From NCBI GenBank assembly GCA_025924295.1, contig JAICEG010000237.1, positions 1-8,155 on the forward strand: a DNA stretch of 8,155 nucleotides. Direction: 5' to 3'. Below the pieces are notes generated by a model, which had not been told where the DNA came from, did not search any database, and saw only the letters and a list, made by a program, of their open reading frames with translations. This document shows, piece by piece, positions 1 to 5,602 of the stretch. The stretch's first letter is position 1. Every line of letters starts with the position of its first letter. Position numbers and translations under genes: made by a program. The stretch comes from Vicinamibacteria bacterium (lineage in GTDB: Bacteria > Acidobacteriota > Vicinamibacteria > Vicinamibacterales > UBA2999).

Positions 1-366
1 ATCGAGCAGGGCAGGCAGGTCGATCGGCACTCCAAGCTCCGCGAGGCGCGCCGCGATGGTTCGGACCCTCTCGAGCCGGGTCTCGCGCTGTATGCGCAGG
101 AATTCGATCAAGCGAGGCTCGGCGGGATTCAGAAAGTAGCCGAGGATGTGGATGTCGCGACCGTCTTCGACTGCCGTGATCTCGATACCGGTGTGCGCCT
201 CGATGCCTCGCGACCGCGCGAGCGCTGCGACTTCGTCGACCGATGCGGTCGTGTCGTGATCGGTGACCGCCATGATGGTGATACCGGCAGCCGCGACGCG
301 ATCGACCAGTTCACGCGGGGTACAACGGCCATCGGAGGCCGTCGTGTGCATGTGAAGGTCGGTCAT
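1..366 (-). CDS. PHP-domain metal-dependent phosphoesterase (partial, N-terminal 122 aa)
   Basis: This is the N-terminal part of a PHP-superfamily phosphoesterase, probably of the COG0613 / YciV (RNase AM, 3',5'-nucleotide phosphatase) type. Reading inward from the ATG at 366-364 gives an uninterrupted 122-codon frame that leaves the window at base 1, so the C-terminus is missing. The protein opens with the first PHP motif DLHMHTTASDG (residues 3-13; metal ligands H5, H7, D12). It continues with TDHDT (35-39; H37), GIEI (60-63; E62) and HILGYF (73-78; H73), in the order and spacing of the family. The start is fixed by the motif, which normally lies within a few residues of the N-terminus; no clear Shine-Dalgarno is visible. 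The gene begins 31 bp after the stop of the Fur-diiron gene on the same strand, so the two are probably co-transcribed. The natural substrate cannot be read from the sequence. A DNA polymerase III PHP domain is less likely because of the YciV-like HILGYF motif. Confidence 0.9.
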   Translation of the reverse strand, partial: MTDLHMHTTASDGRCTPRELVDRVAAAGITIMAVTDHDTTASVDEVAALARSRGIEAHTGIEITAVEDGRDIHILGYFLNPAEPRLIEFLRIQRETRLERVRTIAARLAELGVPIDLPALLD

Positions 367-397
367 CCAGCGGCAGGCATGCGGAACCGCCGCCCGC

Positions 398-1384
398 TCA
401 ACGAGCGCTCGCGCGGGCGGCCGTGGCGGCGGGAGTGCGTGGCCCGCGCCGGGTGCGACCCTGTCGCTTCACCAGCGCGCGGTATTCGCGAATGAGCAAG
501 TCGAGGTGGTCGCGCTCTTCGTTGGCAAACTCCAGGAAGATCTGTTTACCCTCGGAGTCCTCGAAGCGCTCGCCGTATTTCTTGAAGAACCGATGCGAAC
601 CTCGCTCGCACCGGATACCGATCATCAGCGCCTGCTGATCGTTGACGCCACGCATCAGGCGCTCGGCGCCTTCGGCGAAGAGTCCGTTGGCGGCGCCCTT
701 GAAGAACAGGAACGTCGGGCGCGACTCGAGCTGGGGATCCCGTCGCAGCAGCTCGTTGTAGCGCGCCTCGAGCTTGCCGAGATGCTCCTTCTCCTCCAGC
801 GCCAGGTCCTGGAAGACCTTGCGCCCGCGCGCGTCCTTGGTCACCTTCGCCGCGCGCGTGTAGAAGTCGAGGCCGCTGCGCTCGGTCGCGATCGCGATGC
901 GCAACGCATCGCGCGCGAAGACGAGATCGGTGTGCCCCTCGGAGCTTGCCATCGACGCGCGTCCGGTCCGGCACTCGTCGCACGTCCCATAGATCTGGAC
1001 GACGCTTTGAGAGGCAGAGAAGCTGCGCGCCGCAGCCACTTCCTCGATGAAGGCTTCGATGTCCGAGCTGAGGAACTCGAATGAACGATGGCAGCTCTTG
1101 CAGATCAGGTGAAAGTGACGAGGCTGACGGTAGGAATGCTCGAACCGGAAACGCCCCTCACCGAAGTCGACCTTGCGGGCAATGCCCGCGTCGACCATCC
1201 ACTGCAGTGTGCGATAGACGGTGGCGCGACTGATCCGATGATCCTCGCGCCGTATGAGATCGACGAGGTCGTCAGCGCTGAGATGCCCTTCCTGTCCCAG
1301 GAAGACGTTGACAATCTGCTCCCGCTTGCTGGAGCGCTTGCCACCGGTCGGCTTCAGGCGCGCGAGATCTGGAAGAGCTGTCAA
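398..1384 (-). CDS. Fur-family repressor fused to a rubrerythrin-like diiron domain
   Basis: This is a 328-residue fusion; typical Fur proteins are about 140-150 residues. Residues 1-140 are Fur: a winged helix with recognition helix SRATVYRTLQ (52-61), then the dimerisation domain with HFHLICKSC (90-98) and CDEC (135-138). C95, C98, C135 and C138 form the structural zinc site. The regulatory site equivalent to E. coli H33/E81/H90/E101 is kept as H34, E82, H92 and E103. The site equivalent to H87/D89/E108/H125 is largely lost (R89, F91, E110, S127). After a linker of roughly 20 residues, residues 155-305 form a four-helix ferritin-like domain with two E-x29-ExxH half-motifs: E168/E198/H201 and E260/E290/H293. 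No rubredoxin domain is present. The tail (309-328) is rich in Arg. The start is TTG, the only plausible one, since a stop lies three codons upstream. It follows erpA and precedes the PHP gene. Function is inferred: a DNA-binding regulator that senses iron, oxygen or peroxide through two metal centres. Confidence 0.92.
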   Translation of the reverse strand: MTALPDLARLKPTGGKRSSKREQIVNVFLGQEGHLSADDLVDLIRREDHRISRATVYRTLQWMVDAGIARKVDFGEGRFRFEHSYRQPRHFHLICKSCHRSFEFLSSDIEAFIEEVAAARSFSASQSVVQIYGTCDECRTGRASMASSEGHTDLVFARDALRIAIATERSGLDFYTRAAKVTKDARGRKVFQDLALEEKEHLGKLEARYNELLRRDPQLESRPTFLFFKGAANGLFAEGAERLMRGVNDQQALMIGIRCERGSHRFFKKYGERFEDSEGKQIFLEFANEERDHLDLLIREYRALVKRQGRTRRGPRTPAATAARASAR

Positions 1385-1421
1385 AGGTAACTACCCCACT
1401 CTTTCCAGCGAACCTTTGACA
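1379..1421. promoter_or_regulatory. Perfect 10-bp inverted repeat across the Fur-diiron start codon
   Basis: TGTCAAAGGT at 1379-1388 and its exact reverse complement ACCTTTGACA at 1412-1421 are separated by 23 bp. The arms are 33 bp apart start to start, about three helical turns. The proximal arm contains the TTG start codon (1384-1382) of the Fur-diiron gene. The loop, read on the minus strand, holds the purine-rich GGAAAGAGTGGGG that would have to serve as ribosome-binding sequence. It could be an operator for autoregulation or an mRNA hairpin that hides the start codon. It does not resemble the classical Fur or PerR box. No T-run follows, so it is not an intrinsic terminator. Confidence 0.55.
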
Positions 1422-1425
1422 CGTT

Positions 1426-1438
1426 GACCGATACGGTC
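1426..1438 (-). other. Short hairpin just after the erpA stop
   Basis: GACCG-ATA-CGGTC is a 5-bp GC-rich stem with a 3-base loop directly downstream of the erpA stop codon. There is no T-tract, so it is at most a weak pause or processing signal between erpA and the Fur-diiron gene. Confidence 0.25.
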
Positions 1439-1762
1439 TCAGGCGCTGAACGACTGTCCGCACCCGCAGGTTGACGTGGCGTTCGGGTTCTTGATCGTGA
1501 ACCCGCCGCCGGTCACCGTGTCGACGAAATCGACTTCGGCGCCCTTGAGATAGCTGACGCTCACCGGATCGACGAAGAGACGTACACCGTTGGACTCGTA
1601 GACCTGGTCACCGGCGCCGCCGGCCTCTTCAATCATCAACCCGTACTGGAACCCCGAACAGCCGCCGCCCTGGACGAACACGCGAAGACCGCTACCCGTC
1701 TTTCCCTCTTCGGCGAGCAGCTCGTTGATCTTCGACGCTGCTGTTTCGGACACGTTGATCAT
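1439..1762 (-). CDS. erpA: A-type iron-sulfur cluster carrier / insertion protein ErpA
   Basis: This is a 107-residue HesB/IscA-family protein, the usual length for the family. It carries the three conserved cluster-binding cysteines: C35 in GGGCSGFQYG (residues 32-41) and C99 and C101 in the C-terminal CGCGQSF (99-105). A-type carriers receive Fe-S clusters from the scaffold and hand them to cytosolic apo-enzymes. The ErpA label is preferred over IscA because the gene is not in an isc cluster and the sequence resembles the ErpA branch, but the distinction is soft. The start is well supported: AGGAG lies 6 bases before the ATG. It has its own good -10/-35 promoter in the gap behind the fumarase gene. 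It lies between an Fe-S fumarase (a plausible client) and a Fur-type regulator, so control by iron or oxidants is plausible. Confidence 0.94.
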   Translation of the reverse strand: MINVSETAASKINELLAEEGKTGSGLRVFVQGGGCSGFQYGLMIEEAGGAGDQVYESNGVRLFVDPVSVSYLKGAEVDFVDTVTGGGFTIKNPNATSTCGCGQSFSA

Positions 1763-1780
1763 GTGAGACTCCTACCCGAA

Positions 1781-1810
1781 ATTATACCGTCCTGCGAAGG
1801 GTACGGGCAA
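1781..1810 (-). promoter_or_regulatory. Sigma70-type promoter for erpA
   Basis: On the minus strand a perfect -10 hexamer TATAAT (1786-1781) is preceded by TTGCCC (1810-1805, 4 of 6 matches to the -35 consensus) with an 18-bp spacer. The predicted start near 1774 gives a leader of about a dozen bases that carries the AGGAG ribosome-binding site. This suggests that erpA, and perhaps the Fur-diiron and PHP genes, can be transcribed independently of the fumarase gene. Confidence 0.6.
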
Positions 1811-1871
1811 GTTAGCGCAAATTCGTATGCCGCCGTATCTCTCAGCAAGGGCACGACTTACCCTTCCGACC

Positions 1872-3392
1872 TCAGCTGCCGATCGCGGTGAGCGCCTGCG
1901 CCGACTCCTGTTCGACGTCCTTGTGCAGGCTGTTGCCGTGCGCGTCCATCGTGACAATCGCCGGGAACTCCTCGACCGTGAGGTGCCACATCGCCTCGGG
2001 CGTACCGAACTCCATCAATGAGACGCCATCAACACTCTTGATGGTTCGCGCGTAGAACTGAGCCGCTCCACCGATCGCGTTGAGGTAGACGGCGCCTGAC
2101 TTCTTGAGCCCCGCCAGCGTCTTCGCCCCCATTCCGCCCTTGCCGATCACCACGCGGACGCCATTGCGAGCAATCACGTCGGCCTGATACGGCTCCTCGC
2201 GAATGCTCGTCGTCGGTCCCGCCGCCGTGACGCGCCAGCCGCTGCCCTCCTTCGCCACGACCGGTCCGCAGTGGTAGATCACACCGCCACGCAAGTCGAC
2301 CGGCGCATCATGCGACATGAGGTGATGGTGAACCGCGTCGCGGCCGGTGTATGCACGACCCGAGAGCAGCACGACATCGCCCACCTTCAGCGAGCGCACC
2401 TGCTCTTCAGTGATGGGAGTTCGAAGCGCGACCTCGCGCCCGGTTCTCGGGAACCCGGATTGATCGGCCATGTGAACCACCGGGCTCGCGGCGTCGCGAT
2501 AGAGCCACCGCTTGATCTCTCCGCTCTTCGCGTCGAGCACGACGCCGAGACGACGATAGGCCCAGCAGTCATAGGCGACCGACACGAAAAAGCTCGCCGG
2601 CAGGCGGTTGAGTGCGCCGACCTTGCATCCAATCAGCGACACGCGGCCGCCAAATCCCATCGCGCCGATTCCGAGCTTGTTGACCTCGCCCATGATCGAC
2701 GCCTCGAGCTCCGCCAGGCGCGGGTCGGGATTCACATCGTCGAGCGTGCGGAACAACTGCTCCTTCGCGTGCACGTATCCCGAGGTCCGATCACCGCCGA
2801 CGCAAACACCAATCGCGCCGGGCGCACACCCTTTACCTTGTGCGTACCACACTGCGTGCAGGATGCACTTGCGAACGCCTTCGATGGAACGATCGGCGCG
2901 GCCGAGCCCCGCTAGCTCGGTGGGCAGGGAGTACTGCGCGTTCATGTTCTCGCACCCGCCGCCCTTCAGGATCAACTTCACTTCGATCTCGTCGTCGTTC
3001 TCCCATTGCTCGAAATGAATGATCGGCGTACCGGGTCCGAGGTTGTCGCCCGAGTTGTCGCCGGTCAGCGAGTCCACCGAGTTCGGGCGCAACTTACCCC
3101 GCTTGGTGGCTTCAGCGACGGCGTCGCGGATCTGTTTCTTCAGAACTATCTGGTTCAGGCCGACCGGCGTCTTCACCTCGAAGGTCGGCATGCCGGTGTC
3201 CTGGCAGATCGCCCCCTCGCAGTCAGCAGCAAGGTCGATGTTCTGCGCGATCACCGTGAGCGCCTGCGACGACTGGGTGCCGGCCTGCTCCTGGGCCATG
3301 GCGACCTTCATCGCGGCTCGCACATCAGGTGGAAGATCGGTGGAAGTGCGGACAACGAGGGAGAGCACGCTGTCTAAGAACGAGGAAAGCAT
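1872..3392 (-). CDS. Class I (Fe-S, oxygen-labile) fumarate hydratase
   Basis: This 506-residue single-chain class I fumarase reversibly hydrates fumarate to L-malate in the TCA cycle using a [4Fe-4S] cluster. The alpha-type domain (about 1-290) holds the likely cluster cysteines C63 (AICQDTGMPTFEV, 61-73), C189 (GCAPGAIGVCVGGDR, 188-202) and C276 (YDCWAYRR, 274-281); the spacing resembles FumA and Leishmania fumarase. The beta-type domain (about 320-500) has VGDVVLLSGRAYTGRDAVHHH (337-357) and the GKGGMG motif (417-422). It is somewhat shorter than E. coli FumA (548 aa). A tartrate dehydratase-like activity is possible, since the families are related. The start ATG has no strong Shine-Dalgarno; a TATACT box ends 6 bases before it. 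It is divergent from aspA, with erpA downstream on the same strand. Confidence 0.93.
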   Translation of the reverse strand: MLSSFLDSVLSLVVRTSTDLPPDVRAAMKVAMAQEQAGTQSSQALTVIAQNIDLAADCEGAICQDTGMPTFEVKTPVGLNQIVLKKQIRDAVAEATKRGKLRPNSVDSLTGDNSGDNLGPGTPIIHFEQWENDDEIEVKLILKGGGCENMNAQYSLPTELAGLGRADRSIEGVRKCILHAVWYAQGKGCAPGAIGVCVGGDRTSGYVHAKEQLFRTLDDVNPDPRLAELEASIMGEVNKLGIGAMGFGGRVSLIGCKVGALNRLPASFFVSVAYDCWAYRRLGVVLDAKSGEIKRWLYRDAASPVVHMADQSGFPRTGREVALRTPITEEQVRSLKVGDVVLLSGRAYTGRDAVHHHLMSHDAPVDLRGGVIYHCGPVVAKEGSGWRVTAAGPTTSIREEPYQADVIARNGVRVVIGKGGMGAKTLAGLKKSGAVYLNAIGGAAQFYARTIKSVDGVSLMEFGTPEAMWHLTVEEFPAIVTMDAHGNSLHKDVEQESAQALTAIGS

Positions 3393-3398
3393 CCGCTC

Positions 3399-3404
3399 AG
3401 TATA
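3399..3404 (-). promoter_or_regulatory. Candidate -10 box for the fumarase gene
   Basis: TATACT on the minus strand (5 of 6 to consensus) ends 6 bases before the fumarase ATG, which would make the transcript nearly leaderless. No convincing -35 hexamer was found at 16-18 bp. It overlaps the plus-strand box of aspA, so the two divergent promoters may exclude each other. Confidence 0.35.
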
Positions 3405-3406
3405 AT
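3401..3406 (+). promoter_or_regulatory. Candidate -10 box for aspA
   Basis: A perfect TATAAT lies 54 bases before the preferred aspA ATG (3461) and 30 before the alternative ATG (3437). The -35 region is poor at normal spacing, so an activator may be needed, or it may be fortuitous. Confidence 0.4.
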
Positions 3407-3460
3407 TTGTGTGACGCGGTTGGGTGTCCTCAACAAATGACTCCCGACCCCATTACATTT

Positions 3461-4861
3461 ATGACCCGCGTCGAGCACGATCCCCTCGGCGAATACCCGG
3501 TTCCCACCGATGCCTACTACGGCGTCCAGACGGCGCGGGCGGTCGAAAACTTTCCCATCAGCGGCTTGCGTGCGCACCCGGACCTGGTCACGGCGACGGT
3601 CCTGATCAAGAAGGCGGCGGCACGCGCCAACGTCGAGCTCCGACGCCTCGACTCGCGTGTCGGCGAGGCGATCGTCAAGGCGGCCGACGAGATTCTGAAC
3701 GGCGCCCTGCGCGACCAGTTCATCGTGGACGTCTACCAGGCGGGGGCGGGCACGTCCCACAACATGAACGTCAACGAGGTGCTCGCGAACCGCGGCAGCG
3801 AGCTTCTCGGCGGGGCCCGGGGGGAATACCGGCTCGTGCACCCCAACGACCACGTGAACATGGGACAGTCGACCAACGACGTGTTCCCGTCAGCTACCCG
3901 TCTCGCCCTGTTACTGGGCCACGCGCCCCTGGTCGAAGCGGCCCGGGCTCTGGCGGCGTCCTTGCAGCGTAAGGCGGCAGACTTCGCCAGTGTCCTGAAA
4001 GTCGGGCGGACGCATCTGCAGGACGCGGTGCCGATGACGCTTGGACAGGAGTTCGGCGGCTACGCCGCCTGCATCGATCGCGGCGCGGACGATGTGGCAA
4101 CGGCGGCGGAACAGTTGAAGGAACTGAACCTGGGCGCGACGGCGGTGGGCACGGGGTTGAATGCCGGGGAGGATTTCACCGCTCGCACGGTGACGCATCT
4201 TGCCGAGAGCATCGGAATCGGCGTCGTACCCGCGGTCAATCGCTTTCGTGTCACACAGAGCATGGGCGACGTGCTCGCCTACTCGGGCGCGATGCGGCGC
4301 CTGGCGATCGAGCTCGGGAAGGTTGCGAGCGACCTGCGGCTTCTGAGCATGGGCCCGCGGGCAGGCCTCTCGGAGATCGCGTTGCCCGCGGTACAGCCGG
4401 GCTCGTCTATCATGCCGGGCAAAGTGAATCCGTCGGTCCCGGAGATGGTGAACCAGGTCTGCTTTCAGGTGGTCGGCTGTGACACGACCGTCTGCATGGC
4501 CGCGGAAGCCGGCCAACTCGAACTGAACGTGATGATGCCGGTCATTGCGTGGAACTCGCTGCACGCGTCGACGATCATGCGAAACGCGATGCACGCGCTG
4601 AAGGTGCGTACCGTCGACGGGATCACCGCTGACGCCACGCGTGCCCGTGAACTGCTCGAACGAAGCACCGCGCTGGCGACGGCACTCAGTCCCTACATCG
4701 GCTACGAGAAAACCGCAGAGATCGCGAAGGAATCCGTCGCGACTGGCAGGCCAATCCGCACGCTCGTCCTCGAACGCGGCCTGCTCGAGGCGACCGAGCT
4801 CGATCGAATCCTCTCGGTCGACGCGATGACTAGTCCCGGCATCGCTGGTGAGAAGCGATGA
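3461..4861 (+). CDS. aspA: Aspartate ammonia-lyase (aspartase)
   Basis: This 466-residue member of the fumarase/aspartase superfamily converts L-aspartate to fumarate and ammonia. Signatures that favour AspA over class II fumarase are GRTHLQDAVPMTLGQEF (182-198), GQSTND (135-140) and DTTVCMAAEAGQLELNV (341-357). Active-site residues match Bacillus AspB at a constant offset of three: T98, S137, T138, H185, the catalytic loop serine S315 in GSSIMPGKVN (314-323), K321 and N323. ATG 3461 is chosen because MTRVEHDPLGEYPVP aligns with family N-termini. An in-frame ATG at 3437 would add 8 residues; neither has a clear Shine-Dalgarno. The open frame extends back to 3329, but that would overlap the divergent fumarase gene. 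Its product, fumarate, is the substrate of the neighbouring fumarase. The stop overlaps the next start (ATGA). A class II fumarase label is the main alternative. Confidence 0.93.
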   Translation: MTRVEHDPLGEYPVPTDAYYGVQTARAVENFPISGLRAHPDLVTATVLIKKAAARANVELRRLDSRVGEAIVKAADEILNGALRDQFIVDVYQAGAGTSHNMNVNEVLANRGSELLGGARGEYRLVHPNDHVNMGQSTNDVFPSATRLALLLGHAPLVEAARALAASLQRKAADFASVLKVGRTHLQDAVPMTLGQEFGGYAACIDRGADDVATAAEQLKELNLGATAVGTGLNAGEDFTARTVTHLAESIGIGVVPAVNRFRVTQSMGDVLAYSGAMRRLAIELGKVASDLRLLSMGPRAGLSEIALPAVQPGSSIMPGKVNPSVPEMVNQVCFQVVGCDTTVCMAAEAGQLELNVMMPVIAWNSLHASTIMRNAMHALKVRTVDGITADATRARELLERSTALATALSPYIGYEKTAEIAKESVATGRPIRTLVLERGLLEATELDRILSVDAMTSPGIAGEKR

Positions 4862-5538
4862 AGGCCCTGCTCGGCGCCTTCGCATCCGCCGCAGCCATCT
4901 CAGTGCTGGTCGGGATTCATGCGCCTGTGAATGCGCAACAGCAGCAACAGCCCCCCGCCGCGCAACCGCAGCGTCGTCTCTTCCCACCCATCGATCTCGG
5001 TCTTCTCGAAAGCCCCGACCGCGCGGCCTGGCAGAAGCCCGAGCAGATCATGGACCTCCTCCACGTCGCTGACGGATCGAGCGTCGCGGACATCGGAGCC
5101 GGCGCCGGCTGGTTCACCATTCACCTGGCCCGGCGGGTCGGGCCGAATGGCGTCGTCTATTCGCAGGACGTTCAGCGCGAGATGCTGGAGGCGATACGCC
5201 GCCGCGTCAGTCGCGAAGGGCTGCAGAACGTGCGAACACGCCTCGGCGACGGCAGCAATCCCAATCTGCAGGTGTCGGGACTCGATGCCATCGTCGTCGT
5301 CGATGCGTATCAAGAAGTCGAAGACCGGGTCACCTTTCTCCAGAACCTCGCACGCGCACTCAAGCCCAACGGGCTGATCGGCGTCGTGAACTGGAATCCC
5401 GGTCGCGGCGGGCCAGGGCCGCCCGAAAACGTCCGTGTGGACAAGGCGTCCGTCATCTCGGACGTGCGCGCTGCCGGGCTTCGCATCGTCGACGAGGAGA
5501 CGCTGCCCTATCAATACCTGTTAGTGCTGGCCAAGTAG
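4858..5538 (+). CDS. Class I SAM-dependent methyltransferase with an N-terminal signal peptide
   Basis: This 226-residue protein has a Sec-type signal peptide: MK, a hydrophobic core at about 4-20, and a plausible signal peptidase I site after VNA (residue 26). A Gln/Pro-rich low-complexity stretch follows (27-38). The rest is a Rossmann methyltransferase: motif I DIGAGAGW (78-85), the acidic ribose-binding residue D104 in VYSQDVQREML (100-110), VVVDAYQEVED (146-156, motif IV region) and LKPNGLIGVVNW (168-179, post-motif). It lacks long substrate-recognition insertions, so the substrate is unknown. The ATG overlaps the aspA stop (ATGA), suggesting translational coupling. The oddity is export: SAM is cytoplasmic, so a periplasmic methyltransferase either uses imported SAM, stays anchored by an uncleaved leader facing inward, or has another role. 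A cytosolic form from a later start is not favoured because the first downstream Met is residue 65. Confidence 0.85.
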   Translation: MKALLGAFASAAAISVLVGIHAPVNAQQQQQPPAAQPQRRLFPPIDLGLLESPDRAAWQKPEQIMDLLHVADGSSVADIGAGAGWFTIHLARRVGPNGVVYSQDVQREMLEAIRRRVSREGLQNVRTRLGDGSNPNLQVSGLDAIVVVDAYQEVEDRVTFLQNLARALKPNGLIGVVNWNPGRGGPGPPENVRVDKASVISDVRAAGLRIVDEETLPYQYLLVLAK

Positions 5539-5549
5539 CGGCACCTCCA

Positions 5550-5572
5550 TAGTGTCCGGCTTTAGCCGGACC
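5550..5572. repeat. Dispersed palindromic repeat, copy 1
   Basis: This 23-bp element reads TAGTGTCCGGC, TTT, then AGCCGGACC. GTCCGGCT (5554-5561) and AGCCGGAC (5564-5571) form an 8-bp perfect stem. It lies in the gap between the methyltransferase and bioY. A second copy at 7821-7843 is identical at 20 of 23 positions, differing only in the three central loop bases. It resembles REP-type elements. No T-tract follows, so it is not a standard terminator. Confidence 0.7.
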
Positions 5573-5588
5573 AAGCGAGGGGCTGGAG

Positions 5589-5594
5589 TACAAT
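5589..5594 (+). promoter_or_regulatory. Candidate -10 box for bioY
   Basis: TACAAT (5 of 6 to consensus) ends 8 bases before the bioY ATG, predicting a start point within one or two bases of the codon and a nearly leaderless mRNA. The -35 region falls in the palindrome arm and is not consensus. Confidence 0.35.
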
Positions 5595-5602
5595 TCGCGG
5601 CG

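Noticed and set aside
506..1084. A 192-codon plus-strand frame opposite the Fur-diiron gene
   Set aside because: It is the antisense shadow of a gene with clear Fur and diiron motifs, and it has no domain or ribosome-binding site of its own.
398..1384. Fur-ferritin fusion as a sequencing or frameshift artefact
   Set aside because: A single frame runs through both domains with a short plausible linker and no internal stop, and both domains keep their key residues.
1379..1421. TTGACA hexamers in both arms of the inverted repeat as -35 boxes
   Set aside because: Neither has a recognisable -10 at 16-18 bp downstream on its own strand.
1796..1866. 8-bp inverted repeat GAAGGGTA / TACCCTTC around the erpA promoter
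   Set aside because: With a 55-base spacer an 8-bp match is not strongly above chance. It would merit attention only if conserved.
3329..4861. Longest form of aspA starting at 3329
   Set aside because: The extra N-terminal residues do not resemble aspartases and would overlap the divergent fumarase gene by 64 bases.
3461..4861. Annotation as class II fumarase FumC
   Set aside because: DTTVCMAAEAGQLELNV, GRTHLQDAVPMTLGQEF and GQSTND follow the aspartase pattern, and a class I fumarase is already adjacent.
3911..4987. A 358-codon open frame on the minus strand opposite aspA
   Set aside because: It is antisense to the well-conserved aspA frame, Arg/His-rich, and matches no family I recognise. 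It is an expected by-product of GC-rich codon use.
5554..5571. Intrinsic terminator after the methyltransferase gene
   Set aside because: The stem is good but no T-run follows, and the same element recurs elsewhere as a repeat.
5552..5602. GTG start extending bioY upstream
   Set aside because: The extension is encoded by the dispersed palindrome and a promoter-like box, not by family-conserved sequence.
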